A DNA stretch of 64,000 bases from Symbiodinium natans. Its lineage: Eukaryota; Sar; Dinophyceae; Suessiales; Symbiodiniaceae. Below the pieces are notes generated by a model, which worked only from the letters and a program-made list of their open reading frames with translations, was not told the DNA's origin and made no database searches. This document shows positions 42,266 to 53,500 of the stretch, piece by piece. The number at the start of each line of letters is the position of its first letter. Position 1 is the stretch's first letter. Location of the stretch: assembly GCA_905221605.1 (NCBI GenBank), contig CAJNDS010002135.1, positions 686,001 through 750,000 of the forward strand. The letters run 5' to 3'. Both the position numbers and the translations under genes were made by a program.

Positions 42266-43089
42266 GATGAGGAGTAGGGTTTAGGTTTAGGGTTGAGGGT
42301 TTAGGGTTCAGGGTTTAGGGTTTAGGGTTTAGGGTTTAGGGTTCAGGGTTTAGGATTTAGGGTTTTGGGTTTAGGGCTTCGGGTTTAGGGTTTAGGGTTT
42401 AGGGTTTAGTTTGTAGGGTTTGTAGGGTTTACACGGTTTATCAGGTTTATCGGGGTGAATAGGGTTTATACGGTTTATAGGGTGGGTTTGAGGGTTCTAG
42501 GGTTTAGAGACTCTATGGGGCTTATACGGTTTGTAGGAGGGTTTGTGGACTTATCGGGTTTCTCAGGTTATAGAGTGGGTTTATAGAGTTTGTAGGGTTT
42601 GTACGAGGGTTTCTCGGGTTTACGGGTTTATCGGGTTTAACAGGGTTTAGGGTTTAGGGTTTAGGGTGCAAGTGCCAATGCTACCATTGTCTCTCTGTTT
42701 CTGTGTGTGTGCGTGAAGTTGTTTTAGCCAATCGGATGCTGAGTGGGTTGTTGCGGGGTTTCAGGCTTCAGGGAGATTTGTGAGCCGCGCGCTGGGCCCG
42801 ATACCCCCAAACCCCAAAGCCCTAAACCCCAAACCCTAAACCCAAAACCCAAAACCCTAAACCCTAAACCCTACTCCCTAAACCCTAAACCCTTCCACCC
42901 TCAACCCGATTCCCCAAACCGGGTCGCCTCGCAAGTTCGCCGCCGCGTTCGGTGTTTTTGGCGTTGTCAGTGATGGTCTTCGACCCTGAGCCCTAAATCC
43001 TCAAACTCAACATCTCAGGGAAGTTTTCAGGGTTAGGGTTTAGGGTTTAGGGTTTAGGGTTTAGGGTTTAGGGTTTAGGGTTTAAGGCA

Positions 43090-43192
43090 ATTTGTGGGTT
43101 GAGCTGCAAACGCAGGCTTCTGCCAGCTCCACTGAAAGTGAGCCGGCGCAGAGTAACGCGTCCTGGTGGCCAGCGTGGGCTTGATGACTTAA
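43090..43192 (+). other. Exon-like islet
   Basis: Frame reads LWVELQTQASASSTESEPAQ, then a stop; preceded by TTTAAG then GC. Family unknown. Confidence 0.24.
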
Positions 43193-44120
43193 ACCCTCAA
43201 TGCCAACAAATTACGGGTTTAGGGTTTAGGGTTTAGGGTTTAGGGTTTAGGGTTTAGGGTTTAGGGTTTAGGGTTTAGGGTTTAGGGTTTAGGTGGGTTT
43301 CCGAATTTAGGGGTACCTTAGTAATCCCCACTATTCTTTCTTGGGGGCCCATATCTTCGTAAACCCCTAAATACCCCGAAGGCAATAAGCCCTAAGCATC
43401 CCTAAGCCCTAAACCCTCAGGCCAAAACAAAAAAAGTTGGACTTTCCTGTCTTCAGGTTTGTAAGGTCCCAAAGTAGCCGCCACGAAACAACATGATTCA
43501 GAACCCTAAGCCCTGAACCCTAAGCCCTAAACCCTAAACCCTAAAGCCCTAATTTGAGGGATGATTCCGTTTTTCTGTCAAGCTGGCAGTGGCTTCTCCT
43601 ACCCCGTCAACAACCATGAAGAACCCCAAAGCCCTCAACAGCCCTACCTGAACCCCCAGAATATGTAAACTTATGGCCCTTCTTATGGGTATTGGGCTAT
43701 TTTTTTTTTACATACTTTGGGTGTACAAGGTAGGCTCAAGACCCTAAGCTATTCTCGACATAAAAGGAGCCATGAAACCTAACATCCCACTAAAGCTCAC
43801 GCGCCAGAGCAAAAAGCCCACGTGCCAAGGAAGGGGTTGAGTCGTGTAGGGCTTAGGGGTTAGGGTTTAGGGTGTAGGGTTTAGGGTTTAGGATTTAGGA
43901 TTAGGGTTTAGGGTTTAGGGTTAGGGTTTAGGTAAGTTCAAGTCTGAACTGAGAGCAGACACAAGCGCTGCAGTCAAAGCTCCTTGTCCAGGGACTTGCA
44001 AGCGATTGCTGGGTTGTTTTGGTTCCGGGTTTTAGGGTTTAGGGTTTAGGGTTTAGGGTTTAGGGTTTAGGGCTTAGGCTTCAGGAATCCCTTCTCTCTT
44101 AGAGCCTGCGTACGCAAACC

Positions 44121-44252
44121 TTACTTGGGAGGTTCAAGGGTACTTATAACCCCAAGTATGACTGTACTTGTAACCTACATATGGGACATAGGGGGCTTTA
44201 AGTGCTGTTATGACTGGGGCTAGAAGTGATTACCCATGAGCCTCCAAGTAGA
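44121..44252. mobile_element. MITE-like family A, copy 3 (no insertion)
   Basis: 132 bp; left terminus ACTTGGGAGGTTCAAGGG then TACTTATAACCCC; right terminus carries the complement, GGGGCTAGAAGT and CCTCCAAGTAG. The core is shared with the other copies. No coding capacity. Confidence 0.6.
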
Positions 44253-44784
44253 GGACAGGGGCGTAGGGTTTATCCGGTTTGCACGGCGCCCGGGCTCATG
44301 AGGGAGTTCAGGGGACGCATGTAATGCCTTACATTTTAAGGCTTCCTTAACCACCCTAAACTCTATACCCTGAACCCAACAAAAACATAGAATCATCCCT
44401 TCTGGTGGTTGTGGGCTCAGGGGTGTCTTGGGTTTTGGGGGTTTTGGGTTTTTGGGGTTTTTGGGGTTTTTGGTTTAGGCTTTAGGGTTTAGGGTGCGGG
44501 GTTTAGGATTGCTGGGGCCCAGGGGCAGAAGTGGTCAGAGGCGACAAGCATCGTCATCAATTTCTGAAGCTTTCCCTGAGTTGGGCTGCACCCCCCCAGA
44601 AACCCTAGTATAGTCCTCACAACCCACGTTACTAAACCTACTGTCTAAGTCAACAGGGCCTCCAAGTAAAATCCTAAACCCTAAACCCTACAGCCCAAGC
44701 CCTAAACCCAGGCCCTAAGCCTTAAACCCTAAACCCTAAACCCTAGACCCTAAACCCTAGACCCTAAACCCACCGCTTTCCGCC

Positions 44785-44875
44785 ATTGCCTTGAAGGAGC
44801 CGCGGAGCGTTGCTGCTGCGGAAGGCGCCAAAGTAGACCGCACAAGCTCAAAAGTGTATTTCGTTGTAGGTTTAG
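44785..44875 (+). other. Exon-like islet
   Basis: Frame reads LKEPRSVAAAEGAKVDRTSS; ends in GTTGTAGGTTTAGGG. Family unknown. Confidence 0.24.
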
Positions 44876-45060
44876 GGTTGAGGGTTTAGGGTTTAGGGTT
44901 TAGGATTTGGGATTGGCATTTGGGGTTTAGGGTTTAGGGTTTGGGGTTTGGGGTTTGGGGTTTAGTTGGAACACTTTTTCAGGCTCTAATGGCGTTGATC
45001 CGTATAACGGGACCCTTTACATTCACCCGAGATGATGAAACTGCCCTTAGAAATCTTGGC

Positions 45061-45301
45061 TACTTGGAGGTTCGTGGGTACTTATAACCCCAATTATACG
45101 TCTACTTATAGCCTACTTAGGGGACTTGGGGGGCTTATGAGTGTAGTAAAAATCTACTGGTTGCTTAAGAACCCCCAGAAAATAGAAACTATTCTTCCTT
45201 ATAAGGGTAATATAGAGATTATTATAACTTTTTTTATATTCTCTTGGGGTTCTTACGCAAATAGTAGTAATTGGGTTTAGAAGTACCCTTGAACCTCGAA
45301 G
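45061..45301. mobile_element. MITE-like family A, copy 4, carrying a nested element
   Basis: Left terminus TACTTGGAGGTTCGTGGG plus TACTTATAACCCC; right terminus GAAGTACCCTTGAACCTCGA. The core matches copy 3, but a second element (45154-45264) lies just before the right arm. Confidence 0.6.
45154..45264. mobile_element. Nested MITE-like family B element, 111 bp
   Basis: Its arms CTACTGGTTGCTTAAGAACC and the complement of GGGGTTCTTACGCAAATAG are imperfect inverted repeats of about 28 bp. TAGTA occurs near both edges and may be a target duplication. A left-arm relative lies at 31113-31160 (CTACCATTTGCTTAAGAACC). Confidence 0.5.
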
Positions 45302-45579
45302 CGCCCTACATCAATTGCATAAACATAGGTTTGGGGCATCTGGCTGTGTAACCAAGAGGGTGCCGGAGGGTTTGGATGATACGGTTCCGGGTTTGTAGGG
45401 CTTAGGGTTCAGCGTTTAGGGTTTTAGCGTTCAGGGTTTTAGGGTTTGGGGTTTTAGGGTTTAGGGTTTGCGGGTTTTGGGTGTATAGGGTTTAGGGGTT
45501 TGGGGTTTAGGGGTCCAAGGGGAAGGATCTGAACCACGGCTTCAAAAAAGGGAGGCTCGTGAGCCCAAACCCTCACATT

Positions 45580-45690
45580 CTAGGACCGGGAGTAGGCCCT
45601 GGTTTCCTTTTTTTAGGGTTGGGGTTCCCTTCTAACCCCCTTAAAGCCAAAAAGGGCACCTTTTTATTCCTAGGTTACTCCTGGGTCTAG
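45580..45690. mobile_element. MITE-like family C, copy 3
   Basis: 111 bp with inverted termini CTAGGACCGGGAGTA and TACTCCTGGGTCTAG. Holds a natural TTTTTTTAGGG near 45609-45619, the site where copy 1 has a telomere-type expansion. Confidence 0.55.
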
Positions 45691-46083
45691 CATTCTTAAA
45701 CCTTGAACCCTGAACGCTGAAAACTGCAAACCTTCGAGCCGCTAAACCCCAAACTTGGGATGCTCACCCTTATACTACCAGTCCTTCGTAGGGATTACAG
45801 TAGCCCCCTTTTGCAATCCCCATTATTCGAAACTGCTAGTGTAAGGGGGAACATACCAACCCTAAACCCGAAACTCCCCAAGCCGTTTGGGTTTTTGGGC
45901 GCCGGGCCGCGGGGTTTTCGTGGTTGTCGAACCCCAGGTTTAGGGTTTAGGGTTTGGGGTTTGGGGTTTAGGGTTTAGGGTTTAGGGACTCAGCTCAGCC
46001 AGGCGAGCCAAGTCCGAAACGCAGACGTGTGCAGTCAGAGGTCCGGTGACGGTTTCGGGTTTACCCTAAACCCTAAACCCTAA

Positions 46084-46088
46084 ACCCT
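46084..46088. other. 5-bp target-site duplication, left (ACCCT)
   Basis: ACCCT precedes the 5' LTR and recurs after the 3' LTR at 60959-60963. Because the target is CCCTAAA repeat, a chance match is possible. Confidence 0.6.
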
Positions 46089-46204
46089 TGTCGATACTTC
46101 AAGATATCAGCTGTATTACTGTACTTACGCTACTTCATTGGCTCAAGACAAAAAGTGCGTTGCACTGTACTTGTTGAGTTTAGGGCTTTCCGCTGGTAAC
46201 AATA
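46089..46204 (+). repeat. 5' LTR, 116 bp
   Basis: Starts TGTCGATACTTC and ends GGTAACAATA; identical by eye to 60843-60958. Very short for a copia LTR. Contains TTGGCTCAAG at 46138-46147, identical to the last ten bases of the dinoflagellate spliced leader, and a TTTAGGG near the 3' end. The right boundary is set by the repeat match and the ACCCT duplication; a canonical ...CA end would place it 3 bases earlier. Confidence 0.9.
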
Positions 46205-46243
46205 GGTTATCAGCCGTAGACTCTAACACTACCTGCCGGTGTC
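46205..46243 (+). promoter_or_regulatory. Leader and possible primer-binding site
   Basis: GGTTATCAGCC directly follows the LTR and resembles, with one extra T, the initiator-Met-tRNA primer site TGGTATCAG used by many copia elements. The match is imperfect, so the primer tRNA is not established. Confidence 0.3.
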
Positions 46244-47500
46244 ATGGAAGGGCAATCTCCCGGAAATGCTGCAGCAATCCCCGTACCTGTGGAGGATGAA
46301 ACAATGTCACTGCTTAGCAACCCCGTTGTAGGGGAACCTACAGCTGCATCGACAAACCCTCCCAGGGATGGTGAGGTTATGCCGCTCAGCCAAGAGAACT
46401 TGGCAATGCTTGCAGCGAACGATCCAAGAATCATGCATGTTGGAGCAGTTAGCGAGCAACGCCTTGCCACTGGTAATGTTCCAGGTCTAGGCTCCATGAA
46501 CTCTTGGAACATGGTTCCAGGGTTAAGCACCCCAGCATACTCACCGACAGAGAGAGCTTCTTCAGTGTTCTCTCCGACGTTCAATGCCCAGAACATAGAC
46601 CGTAGGCAGCTCCAGGTGAATCAAATCGACGCAAGGCAATTGGCGCTGAGCCAGGTTGACATTCACGTCAACGCCGACACTGGACCAGCCGTTGCCATGG
46701 CCGCAGAGGCGCGCCATAGGGAAATTGTAGGAGCCATAGGGGAGGCTCATAGGGAGGAAATCAACATGCTCAGTTCCCAAGCCACATCCAAGGTGGCACA
46801 ATTGCGTCACGAGTATATTGTCCTTCAGAACAATCTTAAGCAGCTTGAGAGTGAAGCCGCCACTAAGTCAAGCAATGATCAAGGTATCATTGATCAGCAT
46901 TCTGCTGCTCTTGCCAGAGCAAGGACTGAAGCCATTGGGCTCCACAAACGTCTTTGCGAGGCGGAAGCCTACGCTGATGCCGAGTACTCCAAGCTTGAGA
47001 GACTTTCTCATAATGTTCAGAGTGAGTACGCCATTCACAATGCGAGGCTATCCGAACAGGTTGAGAGCATGAAGGTTGAATTCAATGCTATGCTCGGACG
47101 CTTCAATTCTGAAGCCGAGCACCGCACAGCACTCACAAGCGAGAACTCTGATCTTCGTGCTAAGTTGCTTCAAGCTCAAGAAATGCTACAGAAGGCTGCC
47201 AGTCAGACCGATTCGCCCCATCATCGGGAGCCGGAAGGCAACCCTGGTCCTAGCGGTCCACCGCCCGGTCTCCCACAGGTGCATCGCCTCGACACACCGC
47301 CTGGTCAAGGCAAAGGCAAGCCAGGTGACCCAGATGATGACGATGATGATGATGATGGAGACAAGAAGAAAAAGAAGGACGACAAAAAGAAGAAGAAGAA
47401 GAAGAAGAAGAAGAAGAAAAAGAGGGACTCATCTTCGTCCTCTGATTCTTCCTCATCTTCGGCGATATCACCGAAAGAGATGAAGAGATTTTTCAAGTAG
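46244..47500 (+). CDS. Gag-like ORF1, coiled-coil, 418 codons
   Basis: First ATG after the 5' LTR (40 bases downstream). Residues 1-130 are Pro/Ser-rich; about 140-330 look like a long coiled coil (EAHREEINMLSSQATSKVAQ; NNLKQLESEAATK). The tail has an Asp run (DDDDDDD), then a Lys run of about fifteen residues, then SSSSSDSSSSS. This suggests an assembling, RNA-binding structural protein. No enzymatic motif. The frame ends at TAG 47498-47500 and the next codons, ATG ATG AAA, begin the pol frame in the same phase with no spacing, so stop read-through would fuse the two; reinitiation is the alternative. Confidence 0.7.
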   Translation: MEGQSPGNAAAIPVPVEDETMSLLSNPVVGEPTAASTNPPRDGEVMPLSQENLAMLAANDPRIMHVGAVSEQRLATGNVPGLGSMNSWNMVPGLSTPAYSPTERASSVFSPTFNAQNIDRRQLQVNQIDARQLALSQVDIHVNADTGPAVAMAAEARHREIVGAIGEAHREEINMLSSQATSKVAQLRHEYIVLQNNLKQLESEAATKSSNDQGIIDQHSAALARARTEAIGLHKRLCEAEAYADAEYSKLERLSHNVQSEYAIHNARLSEQVESMKVEFNAMLGRFNSEAEHRTALTSENSDLRAKLLQAQEMLQKAASQTDSPHHREPEGNPGPSGPPPGLPQVHRLDTPPGQGKGKPGDPDDDDDDDDGDKKKKKDDKKKKKKKKKKKKKRDSSSSSDSSSSSAISPKEMKRFFK

Positions 47501-50500
47501 ATGATGAAAGGTGGTTCAAATGACAAAGATGCCGACAAAGCCGAGTCATCGGATAAGGCTCCCAAAACCAAGGAAGCTGAGAAGGTTTTAGTCCCAAAGT
47601 TTCCTCAGCCCGAGAGCTATCGCAATTGGCGCATCAGAGTTCGTGACGCTGTTGTAGCTGCATCTGATAAGCCTGACAAAGCTTTCGAGCGGTTGTCTAG
47701 GGTTTGGGAAGCCGATATGAAGGAGGAAACCCTTCGTGATCCGGAAGGATTCACCACCCTTGATGCTAAGATCCTTTCAGCTCTGTCAAACATCCTGGAA
47801 GGCGACTTTGCACGTCAGGTGGACACCTTCAAAGAAACAGAGGCCAACGCCGGACGCCCAGTTAGAGGAAGGCAGATTCTCTTCAGGATTCACAACTACT
47901 TTGCGACGAACGCTCAGCATGGGGCGGTGTATGACATGGAAGATTTGCTTTCAGTCACGTTGCTCAATGAGAATCTTCTCACCTTTATGCGAAATTGGGA
48001 CACGGTGTTGTCGGGGATTCCCAAAACCCCTGAAGCATCATTCCTCGAACCACTATTTCACAGACAGGTCAAGAAGGTCAAGGCTCTCTCGCATGACATC
48101 AACATCTACGAAAGAGCTCTTGAAGGTTCCAAAGAACGGTCCTACAGTTTCCTGTATGATGCTGCAAATGCGCACCTCAACAGGAAGCGCCTTGAACGCA
48201 ACCGGGAACGGATGGCTCGACAGACGGGCAGTCCTGCTGTGCCCACCGCACCTGCACCTAAGAGGGTTTCTAAAGGTTTCTGCATTTCATGGGTCCGTAA
48301 TGGTTCCTGTACCAAAGGTGACCAGTGTAAGTACAAGCGCCAGACTCCGGCCAAGGGACGCGGCCGCTCTGCTACGCCGGCTGGCTCACGAGCAAGCTCT
48401 GCAAGCCCCGGTGGTAAGCCTAAGATCTGCAAGTTCTACAAGCAAGGACGTTGCGATCGGGGGGAGAACTGTAATTTTCTCCATACAGGCAAGCCAGGTG
48501 CAGCTGCGCCTTCCGAAACCAGTGGGAAGGGGTCAAAAGGCAAAGGGAAGAAGAAGGACCGCAAGAAGAAGAAAGATCGCAAGTCTTCTCGCTCTAGCTC
48601 CAAGGGTTCTAAGGGTAGCAGGAATTCCAAGGGAAGTCAAGGCTCCAAGAACTCGAAGGGCTCAGGCAGAAAGAAGCCTTCAGGCGGTATCCCTGCTGCT
48701 GTATGTCTCCTCAGTGCTCTTGTTGCTGGTTCGGCCACCCAAGCCGATGCTTTCTCCCTCCGGAAGGAGTGGACGGACCAGATCACCAATTGCACGTATC
48801 CCTATAGTCTGGCGCTACCAGCGGTAAATTTCAGCTCTGAAGTCGATTACATTAACATTCCTGTTAGTGATCCCAACGCGAGGTTCACTCCAGTATCGCC
48901 CACCAACCGTAAGCATCGAGGAGAAAAGCCTTTGGATTTTGTTCCAGAAACCAGAGCAGACTCCATCCGAGAGGCCCAGATGTCAGCGAAGATGCTGAAA
49001 GCTTCCATCTCTACCAAGGACGACGTTCCGGCCTGCCGCTGGGAGTGTGATTCGGAGATTGGATGTAATCATTGTATCCCAAAGGGTCTCAGAATGTCGT
49101 GCCCAGCTAAGACTAAAGGATCCTCTAAGATGCTTAACCTTGAATGGATTGGCGACACAGGGAGTGCACAAGATCTAATCGCTGAGAGGGATCTCCAGCA
49201 TTTGAAGGCTTATGAGTCTGAACAGCCGATCAACATCATGACCGCGAACGGTCCCAGCTCCGCTGACAAGCAATGTGATGTCGACGTTCCGTCGATTGCT
49301 ATTTCTGCCAAGCCTTATGTGCTGCCCGATACTCCTTCAGTCCTCTCCATAGGACAGCGTTGCATGGAGCAAGGTTTCGATTTCATTTGGAGAGCATGTA
49401 CTCGCCCTTACTTGAAGACTCCTGAGGGTGAAAGGATTTTCCTTGATGTTCGAGACAATGTGCCTTTCCTCAAATCGTGGAAGGAGGGCACTGCCTGCCC
49501 TGCGCGTGAATCTAAGTCCGATGAGATTCAGTCGGTTGCCAGAGGTGAAATGCCTGATCGCAGCTCTGAAGAGATTGCTTTGCAGCTTCTGGAGAAGCAC
49601 GACTTCTCGGAGCGATCATGCGTGGATCTCTTGCGCACCGTCAACTTCGGAGCAGGTAGGAGTAGAAGAAAAGCACTAGGAGAGAAACATGGCAATAGCA
49701 AAGAGAAGTATGTGATACTTGGTGCTTTCGCACATGGAGGGTTTCATGGTGTAACCAAGAGAACTGGACGCCATGTTAATACTATCAAGTATCTCATTGC
49801 ATTTCTTCGCAAAAGAGGCGCGGAGTTGGAGAGCTGTTCCTCACTCTGTATCAACCAGAACTCGCCTATCAAGGTCCATAAGGATGTGAACAATCACAAA
49901 GACCATCTCAACGTTACGATTGCCGTGGGAGAGTTTTCCAATGGTGGCCTTTGGATTCATGACCCGAACGCTATGAAAACCGATAAAAATTATCTAGAGG
50001 TCAAGGATTCTGTAGGCACCAAACTCCCTGGGATGGTCCATGACAGTCACAACAAGATTGTCGTTTTTGACCCGAAGACATCCCATTCCGTAAGACCTTG
50101 GAAGGGTGAACGTTGGAGCATTACTGCCTACACGTGTAGGTCAGTTTACCAACTTGATAACCAGGACGTTGCGAAGCTTCGAGGTTGTGGGTTTGTTATT
50201 CCTCACAAGAGGGTCCCTATTGCGCCGGCATCCGCCGATGATCCTGACGAAAGAACTCTCAGGGAACTGATGGAGGAAGACACGCCTGTCCGGCCTTTGC
50301 CGGACCGCACCAAGCCTACAGTAAAACTTAAAGCTAAGCCTAAGCCTGAACCAAAAGCAAAATCCGAGCCCAGGGATGGTGTTCGAGACTCTGGTCTCCT
50401 CAGGTCCGAAGGTGCGGCACGGGTGCGAGCCATTCTAGATGGTTCTCGCCCTGCTCCGCCCTCTGACGAGGTGCGTGCTGAACCGGACATTGGTCCTCCT

Positions 50501-53500
50501 GCCCCGGCAGCGGCCGATACCCCCGATGGGGAAGCAGCATCAAGTGACGATCCTGAAGCACCTGAACGTAGAGCTCGTAGACGGAGCAAAGAAGCTCTGA
50601 TCAAAGAATCAACAACCCGTGAACACCTCATGACTCATGTCCCCAAGAACCCTTATTGCCAAATATGCCAACGAGCTAAGATGTACAAGCCTCCTTCTTA
50701 CAAGAAGGAAACCAGTACTATCGAAGCAGAGGTCTTTGGCGACCATGTGACCGCAGATCATCTGATCTTGCACAGGGACAAGCAAACTGTCATTGAGGAT
50801 TCGCGTCTTGCACTTGTGGTCAAGGATGTTGCCACTTGTTTCATGTATGCATACCCTGCTGCATTGAAGTCCGAAGACGAATGCCTCGTGGCGCTCCAGC
50901 ACTTCGCATCCGCGAAGGACAATGTGGAGACTTTCTACAGCGATAAGTCTAGGGAACTTGAGGCTGCGGCCAAAACGCTCGGCTGGCGCCATGAGCTCTC
51001 TAAGGCTTATATCCATCAGTCCAACGCTGTTGCTGAGCGTGCTGTGCGAGCCACCACTGAGGGCACTGGCACCAATCTCATTCAAGCTGGCATTTCGCAT
51101 GTTTACTGGCCGTTTGCCCTTGAGCATGCATGCACTGCCTACAACATCAGCAATCCGGGGGGCAAAGAGTTTACCCCTTGGTTCAAGCGTTTTGGTGTTG
51201 CATTTCCTGAAGAACCCCTTCCTTTCGGTTGTAGGATCGACGTTTGGGTTGGTCCGAAAGCCCAGCGCAAGGGTAGAGACAGATTCGAGCCTACCAGTGA
51301 GCCTGCGATTTTTATGGGATACAAGTTCCAGCCTGGTATGAAATGGCGCAAGGAGGTCTTTGCAATTCATCTCAAGCAGCTGAACAAGCATGATTTCCAC
51401 GAGTGCCTGAAGCCAGTTATTGCATCGCAGTACAAGCTCACTGATGGTAAGATTGTTTTTCCCATGCGTGAGAGGTATGAAAGGGTTCAAGCAGGTCTCG
51501 CATCAGATGCTACTGAAGGACCTGTCAGTCAATCGCTCACCAATCAGGACGCTGAAGCTGCCGATGAGCAACCGCCTGCACCCGCAGACCGAGAGGTCGA
51601 GCCGCCCAAGAAGGTACTTGATCCTAAGACGGGGAAAGAAATTGATCTCCCTGAAGGGGGTCGGTACTATGATTCGGGGGGTACTCTTGGTAGAAAGTAT
51701 GGAGGCACCAGAGGTTCTAAGAAGCCCGAATCCATTCCCTCATACCTTTGGGTCAACATGTCCAAGAAACAGAAGGAGAAGGCCATTGTTGATGAGGCAC
51801 GCGAACAAGCATTGCGTGATATGGAGACTCCTACCGAGGGTTCAGCCGGTAGCTCCTCTGCCGCCGCCGCAGCACCTGCTGCGAGCAAGGACCACTGGGA
51901 GGTCCGACTGAACGAATGTAAGCTAATACGCTATCATTATGTTCCCAGAAGAGAAATGTTCTCACCGGATATCACAGATTGTCCGATTGAACTATCGCGC
52001 ATCTCTAAGCAACGGAGTACAACTATCATTCCCGTAGGTGGTGTTGATGTCATCCATGAGGACGATGATTGGAAGAACGTTAGGAAGCGGAACAAAAAGA
52101 CCAGTTTCAAGTGGATCGGCAAGACTGAGTTCATTCTGGACAGAATCCACAGTCCCGCTCCTGACGGAGATGGTAAGGATGCATTCCCTGCCATGCCTAC
52201 TGTACCTCATGAGCCCGAGCATCGTGAAAAGATTTCCAGCAACCTTCCTGTCTCAGAGGACGAGGTACGAGAGCTGTTTGCTCTTGTCGCAAGGCCTGTT
52301 GGTCGCAGAGAAATCCTCGAGGACCCGAAGGCCCAGGCTGCCCTTGATGTTGAATGGAACAAATTAATGGTTAAGAAAGCCTGGGATATGGGATCTGTTC
52401 GAGAATGGAAAGACGTCAGTGATGAAGCCATCAAAAAGGGGAAAAAGGTTCATGTTGGAAAAGTTTTTGAGATCTGCGTGGAAAAGGGAAGTGAGCTTCC
52501 CAAAGGCGACCCACAACGAAAATTCAAGGGTCGAACTGTGTTCCAAGGGAACAACGTCAAAGATGAGAATAGTGATCAGGCTCTTTTCAGTGAGCTCGGA
52601 TCCAGTCCCGCCACGATGGAGGCTGGGAAAGCACTTGACGCCTATGGGCATGCGCCGGGCAACGACTGTCAGCAGGCCGACGGCAAACAAGCATACACCC
52701 AAACCACGCTCAAGGGAAAGGAAACGTGGGTCAGGCTGCCGCCTGATCGATGGCCTCCAGCGTGGAAGGGAAAGTACAAAGATCCTGTCGTGCGGCTGAC
52801 GCTGGCACTCTACGGTCATCCTGATAGCGGGGGTTTTTGGGAGTTACACTGTGAAAAGATGTTAGGCGAGGTCGGGTTTCAGCTTGTGTTCCCGGCTGCG
52901 TGGCCTTCAGTTTTCTTCCACCCCCAGCTTCGTCTTCTGCTTGCAGTCTATGTAGATGACTTTAAGATGGCCGGACCTAAAGCCAACATGCAGAAGGGGT
53001 GGGAGCTGATCAGTTCGAAAATTGACATGGACTCTCCCTCTCCCATAGGTCGTTACTTGGGTTGCGAGCACATCTCTAAGAGCGCAAACCTTAAGCATTC
53101 TGATCATCCTTTTGCCCACGTCTTTGACAAGAACGTTCGTGATCCCGCTGCCAAGGAAACTGCCGCTGCAGTCGTGCGTGAGGATTACACTGAATTCCAT
53201 CCCGAAGAAGGTGTCTTGGTACGTCACCATGTGCAGCCTAGGCGGGCGCTCTATGCCTTGCCGGCCTCTGAAGCCAAGCTTTGTGCCGTTGGCCAACACC
53301 GACTCACGGAAGTGAGGTCCATTGATGATGATGAGCTTATCGAGCAATCATGGGATCATCCTTCCGGTCGGGGCAAGAGGTCTAAATTATGGGTTGGTGC
53401 CACCTATCTTCTTTCGGATAAGCACGATCATGCGTCAGCTCTTGCTGCAGTTAAGAAGATCAGGGACAAGAACGAAGCTAAGAAAGAAGCGAGGAAGAAA

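Larger units (their letters stand above)
22691..46083. repeat. Telomere-type (TTTAGGG/CCCTAAA) mosaic region
   Basis: About 23 kb with no long ORF. Runs of TTTAGGG and of its complement alternate every few hundred bases, mixed with degenerate copies and single-base variants (TTTGGGG, TTTAGGGG, CTTAGGG, TTTAGGGC). Between the arrays lie unique segments of 70-300 bases, small inverted-repeat elements and one satellite, listed separately. It resembles subtelomeric or interstitial telomeric DNA. The alternation of orientation is not what an intact chromosome end looks like. Confidence 0.85.

Noticed and set aside
22691-46083. CRISPR-like appearance of regularly spaced short repeats
   Set aside because: Units are 7-8 bp and directly tandem, without spacers; they are telomere-type DNA in a eukaryotic context.
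46205-46225. Definite initiator-tRNA primer-binding site
   Set aside because: Match to TGGTATCAG needs an extra T and the first base differs; kept only as a possibility.
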